A stretch of 64,000 bases of DNA from Burkholderiaceae bacterium (GTDB lineage Bacteria > Pseudomonadota > Gammaproteobacteria > Burkholderiales > Burkholderiaceae_C). Positions within the stretch are counted from its first letter, which is position 1; each line of letters begins with the position of its first letter. Location of the stretch: positions 142,146 through 206,145 of the forward strand of contig JAUYTN010000059.1 of NCBI GenBank assembly GCA_030695205.1, written 5' to 3'. Below are positions 51,422 through 60,422 of this stretch, one piece after another. The position numbers were made by a program, and so were the translations under genes. Below the pieces are notes generated by a model. The model made no database searches and was not told the DNA's origin. It saw only the letters and a list, made by a program, of their open reading frames with translations.

Positions 51422-51856
51422 ATGGACAAACTGCGCATCGACAAATGGCTGTGGGCCGCCCGGTTTTACAAAACCCGCTCACTGGCCACCGAAGAAATCA
51501 ACAAAGGCCGCGTGCACGTGAACGGCCTGGAGGCCAAGCCCTCGCGTGAGGTCAAACCCGGCGACACCGTGCGCCTGCGCTCTGGGCCAGTGGTGCGCAC
51601 CATTGAAGTGCTGGCCATCAGCGCCATGCGTGGCCCGGCCCCTGTGGCCCAAACCCTGTACGCCGAAACCCCCGACAGCGTGGCCGAACGAACCCAGGCC
51701 GCCGAGCAACGCCGGCTGGCCCCCGAACCCGCCCACGCCCAGACCGATGGCCGACCCACCAAGCGCGATCGCCGCCAGCTGCAAACCCTTCGCGACCCGC
51801 GCGACCCACCCAGGGTGGAGCGGGACAACCGCTGGAGCGCTTTTCTCTCGGACTGA
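51422..51856 (+). CDS. hslR: HslR (Hsp15)-like S4-domain RNA-binding protein
   Basis: 144 residues. The S4 domain at the N-terminus is [32 protein letters not shown], followed by [10 protein letters not shown] and a basic tail [15 protein letters not shown] typical of Hsp15. Hsp15 rescues stalled 50S subunits carrying peptidyl-tRNA. The start ATG 51422 fits the family. Divergent from aroB; 11 bp before the HDOD gene. Confidence 0.9.
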   Translation: MDKLRIDKWLWAARFYKTRSLATEEINKGRVHVNGLEAKPSREVKPGDTVRLRSGPVVRTIEVLAISAMRGPAPVAQTLYAETPDSVAERTQAAEQRRLAPEPAHAQTDGRPTKRDRRQLQTLRDPRDPPRVERDNRWSAFLSD

Positions 51857-51867
51857 AGGACTGCCCC

Positions 51868-53103
51868 ATGTTTGACTGGATCCGCCAACTGCTGGGCATG
51901 TCCGCCAGCGCCGCACAGCCTGTGGCCACCCACAAGGCCCACCCGGCCACCTCGCCCGCGACGCCTCCAGGCACCTCTCCTGCCACACCCGCTGCCTCCG
52001 CTGTGCCGCAGGCGCCCGCCGGGACTGCTGCCGCTCCTTCTGCACTGCCTGCCCACCCTGCACCCGCCGCCCCCGAGCCACTCTTACCCAATGACCTGGC
52101 CAACTGGGAGGCGCTGCGCTTCAACGCCCAGGCATCGGCCATGCGCTGGGTGTTTGACGCGCCCGTCTCCCCCTCTCGTCGGGGGCCTGATGGTTCAGCC
52201 ATCCCCGGTGGCCCCACCCTGGGGCAACTGGCCGACACCATCGAGCGCACCAGCCTGGACACCAACCGCGCCGCCGATTGGGTGCCCCGTGTGCCCAAGG
52301 TCTTGCCCTCGCTGCTGCACAGCCTGCGCGACGAACACCACTCGGCCCGCGACCTGGCCGCCCTGATCGAGCAGGACGTCACCCTGCTGGCCGAGGCGCT
52401 CAAAGAGGCCAACAGCGCCTTGCACCAGCGCAGCACCCCCGTCACCGGCACCGACGAGGCGGTGCAGGTGCTGGGCATTCATGGGCTGCGGCTGCTGGTG
52501 GCCCGGGTGGCGTTTCGGCCGGTGCTGGGGCCCGATGCCGGGCCGCGTACCCGGCACGGCACGCAGCGGGTGTGGGAGCTGGCACAGGCCTGTGCCCAGG
52601 CCAGCCGCGACCTGGCCCCCGGCCGGGGGCTTGACCCGTTCGAGGCCTACCTGGGTGCCCTGGCCTTCAATGTCGGTCAGCTGGTGGCGCTGCGCATGAC
52701 CGACCGGGTGGCCCACCTCTCCAAATCCAGCGCCCACGATCTCGCACGCCACAGCGTCGCACCCGACGACAGCCGCGCATCCGAATCCGACAACCAGGCG
52801 GCCCAGGACATGGCCCACACCATGGCCATCCTTGCCCACCGCGTCGCAGCCCGCTGGGAGTTGCCCGACAACGTCGTGGGCGCCATCACCGCCCAAGTGG
52901 ACCAGGTGGCCCGCTGCCACTGGCCCGAGGCAGGGGAACTGCTGGGTGTCGCCCAGGAAACAGCCCGCCTGCAGGTGCTGCACACCCACGGACTGCTGCC
53001 CGCTGCGCTGGACGACTGCTCCCTGCACCTGCCAGACGATGCCCGCGCATGGCTGACCCAACACCCAGCGGCCTTGCCACCTGCCGCCCCATCTATCGCC
53101 TGA
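51868..53103 (+). CDS. HDOD-domain protein with Pro/Ala-rich N-terminus
   Basis: 411 residues. Residues 12-75 are a low-complexity Pro/Ala linker. The HDOD domain lies at about 130-330 (VPRVPKVLPSLLHSLRDEH, DLAALIEQDVTLLAEALKEANSAL, AVQVLGIHGLRLLVARVAF, AYLGALAFNVGQLVALR). HDOD proteins are thought to be signalling scaffolds; no output domain is attached. In an apparent operon with hslR and the amidotransferase gene. Confidence 0.8.
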   Translation: MFDWIRQLLGMSASAAQPVATHKAHPATSPATPPGTSPATPAASAVPQAPAGTAAAPSALPAHPAPAAPEPLLPNDLANWEALRFNAQASAMRWVFDAPVSPSRRGPDGSAIPGGPTLGQLADTIERTSLDTNRAADWVPRVPKVLPSLLHSLRDEHHSARDLAALIEQDVTLLAEALKEANSALHQRSTPVTGTDEAVQVLGIHGLRLLVARVAFRPVLGPDAGPRTRHGTQRVWELAQACAQASRDLAPGRGLDPFEAYLGALAFNVGQLVALRMTDRVAHLSKSSAHDLARHSVAPDDSRASESDNQAAQDMAHTMAILAHRVAARWELPDNVVGAITAQVDQVARCHWPEAGELLGVAQETARLQVLHTHGLLPAALDDCSLHLPDDARAWLTQHPAALPPAAPSIA

Positions 53104-53139
53104 TCCATTGCCCCATCAACCATCCCTCCACCCAACCGC

Positions 53140-54003
53140 ATGACAGCTTCAGCCTCTGACCAGGCCACTCCCCAGGCCCCTGGCCCGGCCCCCTCGGTAC
53201 TCATCGTCAAGCTGGGCGACACCCTGCCCCAGCTGGCCACCGCGCTGGGCGACTTTGAGCACTGGATTGCCCAAGGCCTGCACAGCGCCGGAACACCCGT
53301 GCACATTGAAGTGACCGACCCGCGCCCTGAGCCCAAGCAGGCAGCCACAGACCACCCACGCCCGCCCGTCCATGGGTTTGCCCCGCCGCCCCCCGGCCTG
53401 CCCCTGCCACAAACCCTGGCCCATCGGCGCATGGGCGTGGTGGTGACGGGCTCGCACGCCATGGTCACCGACCGCGAGCCCTGGAGCGAGGCCACCGCCG
53501 CCTGGCTGGCCGAGGTGGTGGCGCTGGGTGTGCCGGTGCTGGGTATTTGCTACGGCCACCAGCTGCTGGCCCATGCGCTGGGCGGCGAGGTCTGGCCCCA
53601 CCCACTGGGGCTGGAGCTGGGCACCATCGAGGTGGAACCCACTGCAGAAGCCACCAGCGACCCCTTGCTCGGCCACCTGGCTCAACAGGGGGTTCGCTTT
53701 GCCGCGCAAAGCGCCCACCGCCAGTCGGTGCGGACCTTGCCGCCAGGCGCCACCGTGCTGGCGCGCAACGCCTTTGAGCCCCACCACGCCTACCGCGTGG
53801 GCGACTGCGCCTGGGGCGTGCAGTTCCACCCCGAATTTGGCCCCGAGGCCACCCTTGGCTATGTGCAACACCTGGCCAATGACCTGCACGCCCAAGGCGA
53901 CAACGCCCACACCCTGCAGGCCCAGGTGCGCGCCAGCCCCGAGGCCGCCAGCGTGCTGGTCAGGTTCGCCCAGCTGGTGGCCCGGCATGCCAGCCCCGCA
54001 TGA
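53140..54003 (+). CDS. Class I glutamine amidotransferase-like protein (GMP-synthase-type domain)
   Basis: 287 residues. The nucleophile Cys is in VLGICYGHQLLAHALGGEV and the His/Glu pair in GVQFHPEFG. There is no attached synthetase domain, so it is a stand-alone amidotransferase of the kind often annotated GMP synthase-related; the real substrate is unknown. A 45-residue Pro-rich insertion (DPRPEPKQAATDHPRPPVH) sits before MGVVVTGSHAMVTD. Confidence 0.8.
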   Translation: MTASASDQATPQAPGPAPSVLIVKLGDTLPQLATALGDFEHWIAQGLHSAGTPVHIEVTDPRPEPKQAATDHPRPPVHGFAPPPPGLPLPQTLAHRRMGVVVTGSHAMVTDREPWSEATAAWLAEVVALGVPVLGICYGHQLLAHALGGEVWPHPLGLELGTIEVEPTAEATSDPLLGHLAQQGVRFAAQSAHRQSVRTLPPGATVLARNAFEPHHAYRVGDCAWGVQFHPEFGPEATLGYVQHLANDLHAQGDNAHTLQAQVRASPEAASVLVRFAQLVARHASPA

Positions 54004-54054
54004 CTGCGCCACGGCGACCCAACAACCACCCGTCACCCACCCGACCACCACCCC

Positions 54055-55332
54055 ATGACCCCGCTGGCCGAACCTGGCACCGGTGCGCCACCGCGCCCCC
54101 GCCGCATTGCCCACCTGGACATGGACGCCTTCTATGCCTCCGTGGAGCTGCTGCGCTACCCGCAGCTCAAAGGCCTGCCCGTGGTCATTGGAGGCAGCCG
54201 CCGCCAGGCCAACGAGGCCTTTGCCGGGGCGCATGCCGACACACCCCTGGCGCGCATCCCGGTGCACGACTTTCCTCGGCTCAGGGGCTACACCGGGCGC
54301 GGCGTCATCACGACCGCCACCTATGCGGCGCGCCAGTTCGGCGTGGGTTCGGCCATGGGGCTGATGAAGGCCGCGCTGCTGTGCCCCGATGCCATCTTGC
54401 TGCCAGTGGACTTTGACGAGTACCGCCGCTGCTCGCGCGCCTTCAAGGCCATCGTCACCGACATTGCCCCCGTCATGGAAGACCGGGGGGTGGACGAGGT
54501 GTACATCGACTTCACCGACGTACCCGGCGGCCAGCGCGAGGGCGGGCGTGTGCTGGCTCGGCTGATCCAAAAGAGCATTTTTGACACCACCGGCCTGACC
54601 TGCTCGGTCGGTGTGGCGCCCAACAAGCTGCTGGCCAAAATGGCGAGCGAGTTACAGAAGCCCAACGGCATCAGCATCGTGCACGAGGGCGATGTACCCA
54701 CGCGCATCTGGCCGCTGCCCTGCCGCAAGATCAACGGCATTGGCCCCAAGGCCGAGGCCAAACTGGCCAGCCACGGCATACACACCATTGGCCAGTTGGC
54801 CGAGCGCGACCCCGCCTGGCTGCGCCAGCACTTTGGCCAGGCCTACGGTGCCTGGCTGTTCGAGGCGGCCTGGGGCCGCGACGACCGCCCGGTGGTGACC
54901 GAAAGCGAGCCCGTCAGCATCAGCCGAGAAACCACCTTCGAGCGCGACCTGCACGCCGTGCGCGACCGCGCCGAGCTGGGTGCCGTGTTCACCCGGCTGT
55001 GTGAGCAAGTCGCTGCCGACCTAGCGCGCAAGGGTTATGCGGGCCGCACCATTGGGGTCAAGCTGCGCTTTGCCGACTTCCAGATCGTCACCCGCGACCA
55101 CAGCGTGGTCGAGCCGCTGCGGCTGGCCACCGACATCCGCCGCACCGCCGGGCTGGCCCTCAAACGCGCGCCCCTGCAGCGCCCGCTGCGCCTGCTGGGG
55201 GTGCGGGTGGGCAAACTGTGCAAACTGGACGCCGACGGTCACCCACTGCCAGAAGTCATTCAACCCCAAAATTCTACAAGAAAAACGCCTTCTGCGCTTA
55301 TGGATCAAGCACAGTCAGCTCTTGTTTTTTAA
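54055..55332 (+). CDS. dinB: DinB, DNA polymerase IV (Y family), C-terminus encoded by dispersed element
   Basis: 425 residues. The catalytic blocks are [13 protein letters not shown], then [13 protein letters not shown] and [21 protein letters not shown], with helix-hairpin-helix [17 protein letters not shown], and the little finger [18 protein letters not shown] region. Error-prone bypass of lesions. There is an insertion of about 20 residues after [16 protein letters not shown]. The end, from about residue 403 ([20 protein letters not shown]), lies in dispersed element copy F. It finishes QSALVF, which has the Q-x-x-L-x-F spacing of a beta-clamp-binding hexapeptide. Confidence 0.94.
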   Translation: MTPLAEPGTGAPPRPRRIAHLDMDAFYASVELLRYPQLKGLPVVIGGSRRQANEAFAGAHADTPLARIPVHDFPRLRGYTGRGVITTATYAARQFGVGSAMGLMKAALLCPDAILLPVDFDEYRRCSRAFKAIVTDIAPVMEDRGVDEVYIDFTDVPGGQREGGRVLARLIQKSIFDTTGLTCSVGVAPNKLLAKMASELQKPNGISIVHEGDVPTRIWPLPCRKINGIGPKAEAKLASHGIHTIGQLAERDPAWLRQHFGQAYGAWLFEAAWGRDDRPVVTESEPVSISRETTFERDLHAVRDRAELGAVFTRLCEQVAADLARKGYAGRTIGVKLRFADFQIVTRDHSVVEPLRLATDIRRTAGLALKRAPLQRPLRLLGVRVGKLCKLDADGHPLPEVIQPQNSTRKTPSALMDQAQSALVF

Positions 55333-55339
55333 AAACCTA
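55268..55339 (+). repeat. Dispersed AT-rich element, copy F
   Basis: AAGAAAAACGCCTTCTGCGC then TTATGGATCAAGCACAGTCAGCTCTTG and a T-run. It carries the GCCTTCTGCGCTTAT core and the AGCT end. It covers the last 20 or so codons and the stop of dinB, in the same orientation as the gene. Confidence 0.7.
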
Positions 55340-55381
55340 TCATTGAACCAATCGCCCACACCCCATGCCCCACTCCCTCCC

Positions 55382-55669
55382 ATGAACCCACCCCAAACCC
55401 CAGCCCCGCCACCGGCAGCCACCACCCCGGCACCGACACAAAAGCACAACCCGCTGCACGGCGTGACGCTGGAGACCATGGTCACCGCCCTGTCAGAGCA
55501 CTACGGCTGGGAGGAGTTGGCACAGCGCATCCCCATCCGCTGCTTTGCCATCGACCCCAGCGTGTCCTCCAGCCTCAAGTTTTTGCGCAAGACACCTTGG
55601 GCACGCGACAAGGTCGAGGGGCTGTACCTGTTCATGGGGCGGGAACAACGCCGCGCCAACCTTCGCTGA
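55382..55669 (+). CDS. VF530-like DNA-binding protein (DUF2132)
   Basis: 95 residues. After a Pro-rich start the conserved core is [61 protein letters not shown], the complete VF530/DUF2132 signature. A small structure-solved family proposed to bind DNA; role unknown. Between dinB and a crotonase gene, 10 bp before the latter. Confidence 0.88.
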   Translation: MNPPQTPAPPPAATTPAPTQKHNPLHGVTLETMVTALSEHYGWEELAQRIPIRCFAIDPSVSSSLKFLRKTPWARDKVEGLYLFMGREQRRANLR

Positions 55670-55679
55670 AAAACCCACC

Positions 55680-56516
55680 ATGCCAACCTGCTTCACCCTC
55701 ACCCAAACCGACCATGTGGCCCACCTGGTGCTGAACAAGCCCGAGGCCATGAACACCATGCACCCCACCTTCTGGCGCGAGCTCGACGAGGTGCTGACCC
55801 AGCTCCACCAGGCGGGCACGGCGCGCGCGCTGGTCATCTCCAGCACGGGCAAACACTTCAGCGCCGGCATGGCGCTGGAGGTGTTTGCCGGTTCGGCGGT
55901 GCTGGACGACCAAACCGCCACCGGCCGCGCCGCCGTGGCCGATTTGCTGGCCGACATGCAAGCCACCTTCACCAAACTGGAGAGCCTGCGCATGCCCGTC
56001 ATCTGCGCCATCCAGGGCGGTTGCATAGGCGGGGCGGTGGACATGGTCAGCGCCGCGTGCATCCGCTATGCCACGGCCGACGCTTTCTTTTGCATCCAGG
56101 AAATCAACATCGGCATGGTGGCCGACGTGGGCACCCTGCAGCGACTGCCCAAACTCATGCCGCTGGCTGTGGTCAAAGAACTGGCCTACACCGGGCGCCG
56201 CCTACCGGCTGCCAAGGCCCTGGCCCACGGCCTGGTGAACGAGGTGTTTGACACCGCAGAAGCCATGCTGGCCGCCGCGCTGCAGTGCGCCAGCGAGATG
56301 GCCAGCAAACCGCCCGTCGCCATTTGGGGCACCAAGCAGGCCCTGCACTACGCCCGCGACCACTCGGTCGAAGACAGCCTGCGCCAGATGGGCTGGCTGC
56401 AAGGCGCCATCTGGAGCAGCGCCAATGTGCGCGAGTCCATCATGGCCATGCAGGCCAAGCGAGCACCCCAGTTTGACCCACTCGCCCCGCTCAAGCCCTT
56501 CCGCGACCTGGGCTGA
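55680..56516 (+). CDS. Crotonase-family enzyme, probable delta(3,5)-delta(2,4)-dienoyl-CoA isomerase
   Basis: 278 residues. Enoyl-CoA hydratase fold with the oxyanion region GKHFSAGMALEVF and QGGCIGGAVDMVSAACIRYATADAFFCIQEINIGMVADVGTLQRLPKLM. The Asp in GGAVDMVS, the Glu in IQEINIG and the Asp in VADVGTL line up with the three acidic catalytic residues of mammalian ECH1, which argues for dienoyl-CoA isomerase over hydratase. Role in breakdown of unsaturated fatty acids. Confidence 0.82.
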   Translation: MPTCFTLTQTDHVAHLVLNKPEAMNTMHPTFWRELDEVLTQLHQAGTARALVISSTGKHFSAGMALEVFAGSAVLDDQTATGRAAVADLLADMQATFTKLESLRMPVICAIQGGCIGGAVDMVSAACIRYATADAFFCIQEINIGMVADVGTLQRLPKLMPLAVVKELAYTGRRLPAAKALAHGLVNEVFDTAEAMLAAALQCASEMASKPPVAIWGTKQALHYARDHSVEDSLRQMGWLQGAIWSSANVRESIMAMQAKRAPQFDPLAPLKPFRDLG

Positions 56517-56547
56517 AGCCCTGCCGCCCGCCCACATCCCGCCTGGC

Positions 56548-57657
56548 ATGAACACCTTCCACAACCCCGAGCACACCCGCCATGTGGGCCAGCACGAAAT
56601 GTTTCGCGGCAAGCTGGTGCCCTGCCACGAAGTGCCCGCCCGCCTGGACCATGTGCTGGCCGAGCTGCAGCGCCGCCCGCTGGGCCCCCTGCTCACGCCC
56701 GACCTGACCTCAGCCACGGCCAGCGCCACCCTCGACGCTGCGCTGGCCCGCGTGCACCACGCCGACTACCTGGCCTTTCTGGCCAGCGCCTGGGCCGAGT
56801 GGGTGGCCATGGACCCAGCCAACGCTGCGCAAGACGCCCTGCCCTCGGTCTGGCCACTGCCCAACCGCCATGGCTTCAGAACCGACCGCCTGCCGCGCAA
56901 CTTCGCCGCCCGCCTCGGTGCGTACAGCTTTGACTCGGGCTCGCCCCTCACCGCGGGCACCTGGGTGGCGGCACGCGCCGGCGCGGCCTGTGCGCTGGCC
57001 GCAGCACAGTGCGTGCTGGGCACCGACACAGGCACCACCCCCACCCGTGGCTGCCATGGCGAGCGCGCCGCCTTTGCGCTGACGCGCCCGCCGGGCCACC
57101 ATGCCGGGCCAGACTTCTTTGGCGGCTACTGCTTCCTCAACAACGCCGCCGTGGCCGCGCAAGCGCTGCGCGACGGCGGTGTGGAGCGGGTGGCCGTGCT
57201 GGACGTGGACTACCACCACGGCAACGGCACCCAAACCATCTTTTACGAGCGCGCCGACGTGCTCACCGTCTCTGTGCACGGCGATCCGGCCACCGAGTAC
57301 CCCTTCTTTCTGGGCCATGCCGACGAACGCGGCACGGGTGCGGGCGAGGGCTTCAACCTCAACCTGCCGCTGCCACGCGGCACCGGCCTGGCCGCCTGGC
57401 GCGTCGCCCTGGACACCGCCTTGCAAGCCGTGGCCGACTTCGGCGCCCAGGCGCTGGTGGTACCACTCGGGCTGGACACCTTTGCCGGCGACCCCATCTC
57501 CGGCTTCACCCTGCAAAGCGCCGACTACCTGGGCGTGGGCGCCGCTTTGGCCAGCGCCGGTTTGCCCACGGTGTTCACCTTCGAGGGTGGCTATGCCGTG
57601 GACGAAGTCGGTGTGAATGCGGTGAACGTGTTGCAAGGCTTCGAGCAAACCACCTGA
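56548..57657 (+). CDS. Histone deacetylase-family (acetylpolyamine amidohydrolase-like) hydrolase
   Basis: 369 residues. Arginase/deacetylase fold: LTRPPGHHAGPDFFGGYCFLNNAAVAAQAL, then VLDVDYHHGNGTQTIFY (Zn ligands Asp and His), and VPLGLDTFAGDPISGF. Tyr-containing FTFEGGYAVDEVG near the end supplies the transition-state Tyr. Bacterial members deacetylate polyamines or small molecules; substrate not deducible. The start ATG 56548 lies 31 bp after the crotonase gene. Confidence 0.88.
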   Translation: MNTFHNPEHTRHVGQHEMFRGKLVPCHEVPARLDHVLAELQRRPLGPLLTPDLTSATASATLDAALARVHHADYLAFLASAWAEWVAMDPANAAQDALPSVWPLPNRHGFRTDRLPRNFAARLGAYSFDSGSPLTAGTWVAARAGAACALAAAQCVLGTDTGTTPTRGCHGERAAFALTRPPGHHAGPDFFGGYCFLNNAAVAAQALRDGGVERVAVLDVDYHHGNGTQTIFYERADVLTVSVHGDPATEYPFFLGHADERGTGAGEGFNLNLPLPRGTGLAAWRVALDTALQAVADFGAQALVVPLGLDTFAGDPISGFTLQSADYLGVGAALASAGLPTVFTFEGGYAVDEVGVNAVNVLQGFEQTT

Positions 57658-57687
57658 ACCCCCCAGCGCCACAGGCACAATTCACCC

Positions 57688-58290
57688 ATGACCGATACCC
57701 CCTCCCCTAGCGTGACCCCTCCACCCACCCCCACAGCCGCCGCATCCACACCGACTGCGGCCTCGGCCTACCAACGTCCTGAGCCGGTGTTCAGCGGCGG
57801 CTGGTGGCGCAACGCCGTGCTCTGGCGCACGCTGACCCTGGGCGGCCTGTTGGTGGCGGTGCTGGGTGTGGGTGCCTGGGCCAGCATGCACGCCATGATG
57901 GAAAGCCACATCAACAACCTCAGCACCCAGCTCTCCAAGGTCAGGCACGTCAACCAATTGGCGGTGCTGACCGATGGCAAAGCCCAGGTGGAGCTGCTGG
58001 TCACCCTGGACGGGCAGAAAAACCCGGTCAAGGTCCAGCGCGTGGGCCGCTACGCCGAACCGGCCGACCACACCCTGCAGGTGTGGGCACTGCCCACCGA
58101 TGGGAGCGCCCCCCGGCATTTGGGCACCCTGACCCGCGGCAACACCCTGCAGCGCCTGGAGACCGAACCCGCCGCCCTGCGCGACGTGGCCGCCGTGGGC
58201 ATCACGCTGGAGCCCATCGGCAGCGCCCCGACCGACACCGGACCCACAGGCCCCATGCTGTTCAAGGGCCAGCTCATCCCCAACCTGTGA
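57688..58290 (+). CDS. Orphan anti-sigma-K (RskA) C-terminal domain protein
   Basis: 200 residues. A Pro/Thr/Ala-rich cytoplasmic segment (1-35), one TM helix (about 47-66, TLGGLLVAVLGVGAWASM), and a periplasmic RskA-type domain (VLTDGKAQVELLVTLDGQKNPV...HTLQVWALPTDGSAPRHLGTL...VAAVGITLEPIGS). The zinc-binding anti-sigma helix bundle normally at the N-terminus is absent, and no ECF sigma gene is adjacent, so it may not control a sigma factor at all. Confidence 0.78.
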   Translation: MTDTPSPSVTPPPTPTAAASTPTAASAYQRPEPVFSGGWWRNAVLWRTLTLGGLLVAVLGVGAWASMHAMMESHINNLSTQLSKVRHVNQLAVLTDGKAQVELLVTLDGQKNPVKVQRVGRYAEPADHTLQVWALPTDGSAPRHLGTLTRGNTLQRLETEPAALRDVAAVGITLEPIGSAPTDTGPTGPMLFKGQLIPNL

Positions 58291-58311
58291 GGCCCAGGCC
58301 CGCCACCGCCC

Positions 58312-59160
58312 TCACTGGCGCGCGGTGCGAATGTGCGCGGGCAGCGGCTGCGGATGGCTGGTGCGCCAGGGGCTGATGTCCAGCCCACCCCGGCGGGTGT
58401 AGCGGGCGTACACCGTGAGCTTGGTGGGTTTGCAGCGCGTCCAGATGTCCATGAACATGCGCTCCACACACTGCTCATGGAACTCGTGGTGGTTGCGAAA
58501 GCTGACGATGTACTGCAGCAACCCCTCCTGCACAATCTGCGGGCCGCTGTAGCTGATCTGCACGCTGCCCCAGTCGGGCTGGCCGGTGACGAGGCAGTTG
58601 CTTTTGAGCAGGTGGCTGGTCAGCGTTTCGGTCACTGGCTGCTCGTCAAAAGCCGCGCTCAGCAACTCAGGCGCCGGGGTGTAGCGGGTGCACTCAATGT
58701 CCAGCCGGTCCAGACTCAGGCCGTCCAGCTCGTGCACGGGCTCGCGGTCAAACATCTCCGGTGCCAGCAGACGCACCCCCACACTCGCCCCTATGGCCGC
58801 TGCGCCGCGCCAGGCCGCCTCGGTCAGGTCAGCGCGGAGCGTCTGGCGCACGGCGTCCATGTCGGCGAACACCGTGTTGTTCAGGCTGTTGAGGTAGAGC
58901 TTGAAGCTCTTGCTTTCGATGATGTTCGGCGTTTCGGCCGGCACGGTGATGTGGGCCAGCGCCACCTGGGGCTTGCCTTTGGGGTTGAGCCAGCTCAGCT
59001 CAAAGGCCATCCACAGGTCTGCCCCCAGAAACGGCAGCTGGCCGCTGATGCCCACCTCCGCCCGCTTGGGCGCACGCGGCAGGGGAAACAGCAGACCGGG
59101 GTTGTAGCGGTCTTCGTAGGGCGTGGCTTTGCCCAACTGGGAGTCTTGAGGTTGGTGCAT
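58312..59160 (-). CDS. queF: QueF, NADPH-dependent preQ0 reductase (long form)
   Basis: 282 residues, the bimodular proteobacterial Que[16 protein letters not shown] (QueF motif) is in the N-half, and the catalytic Cys in [16 protein letters not shown] with [16 protein letters not shown] follows. Reduces 7-cyano-7-deazaguanine to preQ1 in queuosine synthesis. The start ATG 59160 lacks a clear ribosome site. The upstream 68 bp is mostly dispersed element copy D; no preQ1 riboswitch motif is visible there. Confidence 0.96.
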   Translation of the reverse strand: MHQPQDSQLGKATPYEDRYNPGLLFPLPRAPKRAEVGISGQLPFLGADLWMAFELSWLNPKGKPQVALAHITVPAETPNIIESKSFKLYLNSLNNTVFADMDAVRQTLRADLTEAAWRGAAAIGASVGVRLLAPEMFDREPVHELDGLSLDRLDIECTRYTPAPELLSAAFDEQPVTETLTSHLLKSNCLVTGQPDWGSVQISYSGPQIVQEGLLQYIVSFRNHHEFHEQCVERMFMDIWTRCKPTKLTVYARYTRRGGLDISPWRTSHPQPLPAHIRTARQ

Positions 59161-59170
59161 GGGCAAGAGA

Positions 59171-59237
59171 GAAAAATCAAATAATTAATAGCTAACAAAC
59201 CACATACAGCATGCGATAAAGGCTATTTTTATACAAA
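59171..59237 (-). repeat. Dispersed AT-rich element, copy D
   Basis: Minus strand TATAAAAATAGCCTTTATCG then CATGCTGTATGTGG and TTTGTTAGCTATTAATTATT. It occupies the gap between the oxygenase stop and the queF start and overlaps the last residues of the oxygenase gene (EFV). Confidence 0.7.
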
Positions 59238-60374
59238 TTCTGCCTCACGCAGCCACTTGGTGGCCACCCACTTTTCGCCTGCCAACACGGGTGCGCCGCC
59301 GTGCAGCGTCTGGGTGCTGGGGTGGGGGCTGTCGTAGCTGAAAAACACCGCATGCCCCCGCTGGGGCAGCACCTCCAGCCCCACGTCCGGAAAGGTGGTG
59401 CCACCGCCGCGCTCCGGGTTGTTCAGGTACATCACCAGCGTGCCCACCCGCTGCCCACCGCGCTTGAGTATGGACGGCGTGCCGGGCTGGCTGGGGTCAA
59501 AGTAGTCGTAGTGGGGCTTGTATTCGGCACCGGGCTGGTAATGCAGCACCTGCACGCCCTCGCCGTTTTCCAGCGGCCACTGCAGCAATCGGGCAATGCG
59601 GGTCTCGATGCGGGCCACCAGCTCGTTCTCAGCCCGCCTGAAGAACATGCCCTGGCTGGTGCGGTCGGGGTTGACGGATTCGCCACCGGTCTGGTTTTCA
59701 ACGGTCAGCGAGCGGGCCATGCGCGGGCGGGCGGCTGCTACCAGGCCATCGCATTCTTCGGGGCTCAAAAAATCGGCAAACACCACCACCCGGGGCTTGG
59801 CCATGGTCACCACCACCCGCACCTGGCGGTCGCCCACGTCCACCAGGCGCGGAGAACCACTCAGGTCTGGCCCGGGCACCGCTTTGGCGGGCTGGGCCGC
59901 TGCCGCTGGGCGGCTCAACCGCTGTGCCCAGCGCTGCGCGGCAGACGGCAAGCCCGATGCCGGCAACTCTGCCGCAGCCGCAGGCTTCGCCACCGAAAAC
60001 TCAGCCAGCGCAGCAGATGACGCAGATGCTGTAGATACAAGAGTCACAGCAGCCCCTTCGGACTCGGCCACCACCAGCGGCCGGCCAAAGCCTGGGGGAC
60101 CATCGGCGGTGCGGTTGCCAGCAGGGGCGCGGCTATCGGGGGTGTCGACCGCTTCCATGGAGCCACTGGCGTCACTGGTGTCACGGGCTAGTGGGCCATG
60201 CTCGGCCAGGTGGTGCGTCAGCGTGGTCTCCAGCGCAGCCAGTGCCACGTCCTCCTGCCAGCCTGCGGCAGACATGGCCTGAAGCACCGCCTCGGGCGGG
60301 TGGCCTGCTGCCACCTGATCGAGTATCCAGCGGCGCAGCTCGGGGGTGATGGTTTGGGACGTGTCTTGGGACAT
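59229..60374 (-). CDS. Prolyl-4-hydroxylase-like 2OG-Fe(II) oxygenase
   Basis: 381 residues. The first 60 (LRRWILDQVAAGHPPEAVLQAMSAAGWQEDVALAAL) look like a small UBA-like helical domain. A low-complexity Ala/Pro linker follows to about 165. The C-terminal P4Hc domain has PRVVVFADFLSPEECDGLV, the iron site HYDYFD (HxD), GGGTTFPDVGL, and the distal His in TQTLHGGAPVLAGEKW with the 2-oxoglutarate-binding Lys. Bacterial members hydroxylate unknown proteins, EF-Tu in Pseudomonas. Confidence 0.87.
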   Translation of the reverse strand: MSQDTSQTITPELRRWILDQVAAGHPPEAVLQAMSAAGWQEDVALAALETTLTHHLAEHGPLARDTSDASGSMEAVDTPDSRAPAGNRTADGPPGFGRPLVVAESEGAAVTLVSTASASSAALAEFSVAKPAAAAELPASGLPSAAQRWAQRLSRPAAAAQPAKAVPGPDLSGSPRLVDVGDRQVRVVVTMAKPRVVVFADFLSPEECDGLVAAARPRMARSLTVENQTGGESVNPDRTSQGMFFRRAENELVARIETRIARLLQWPLENGEGVQVLHYQPGAEYKPHYDYFDPSQPGTPSILKRGGQRVGTLVMYLNNPERGGGTTFPDVGLEVLPQRGHAVFFSYDSPHPSTQTLHGGAPVLAGEKWVATKWLREAEFV

Positions 60375-60422
60375 GGGTGGGCTGTGCTCCCAGCATGGTG
60401 GGTGATGGGGCGCTGCCAGGCG

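Noticed and set aside
59161..59228. preQ1 riboswitch in the queF leader
   Set aside because: The leader is almost entirely a copy of the dispersed AT-rich element; no H-type pseudoknot or C-rich aptamer core was recognisable.
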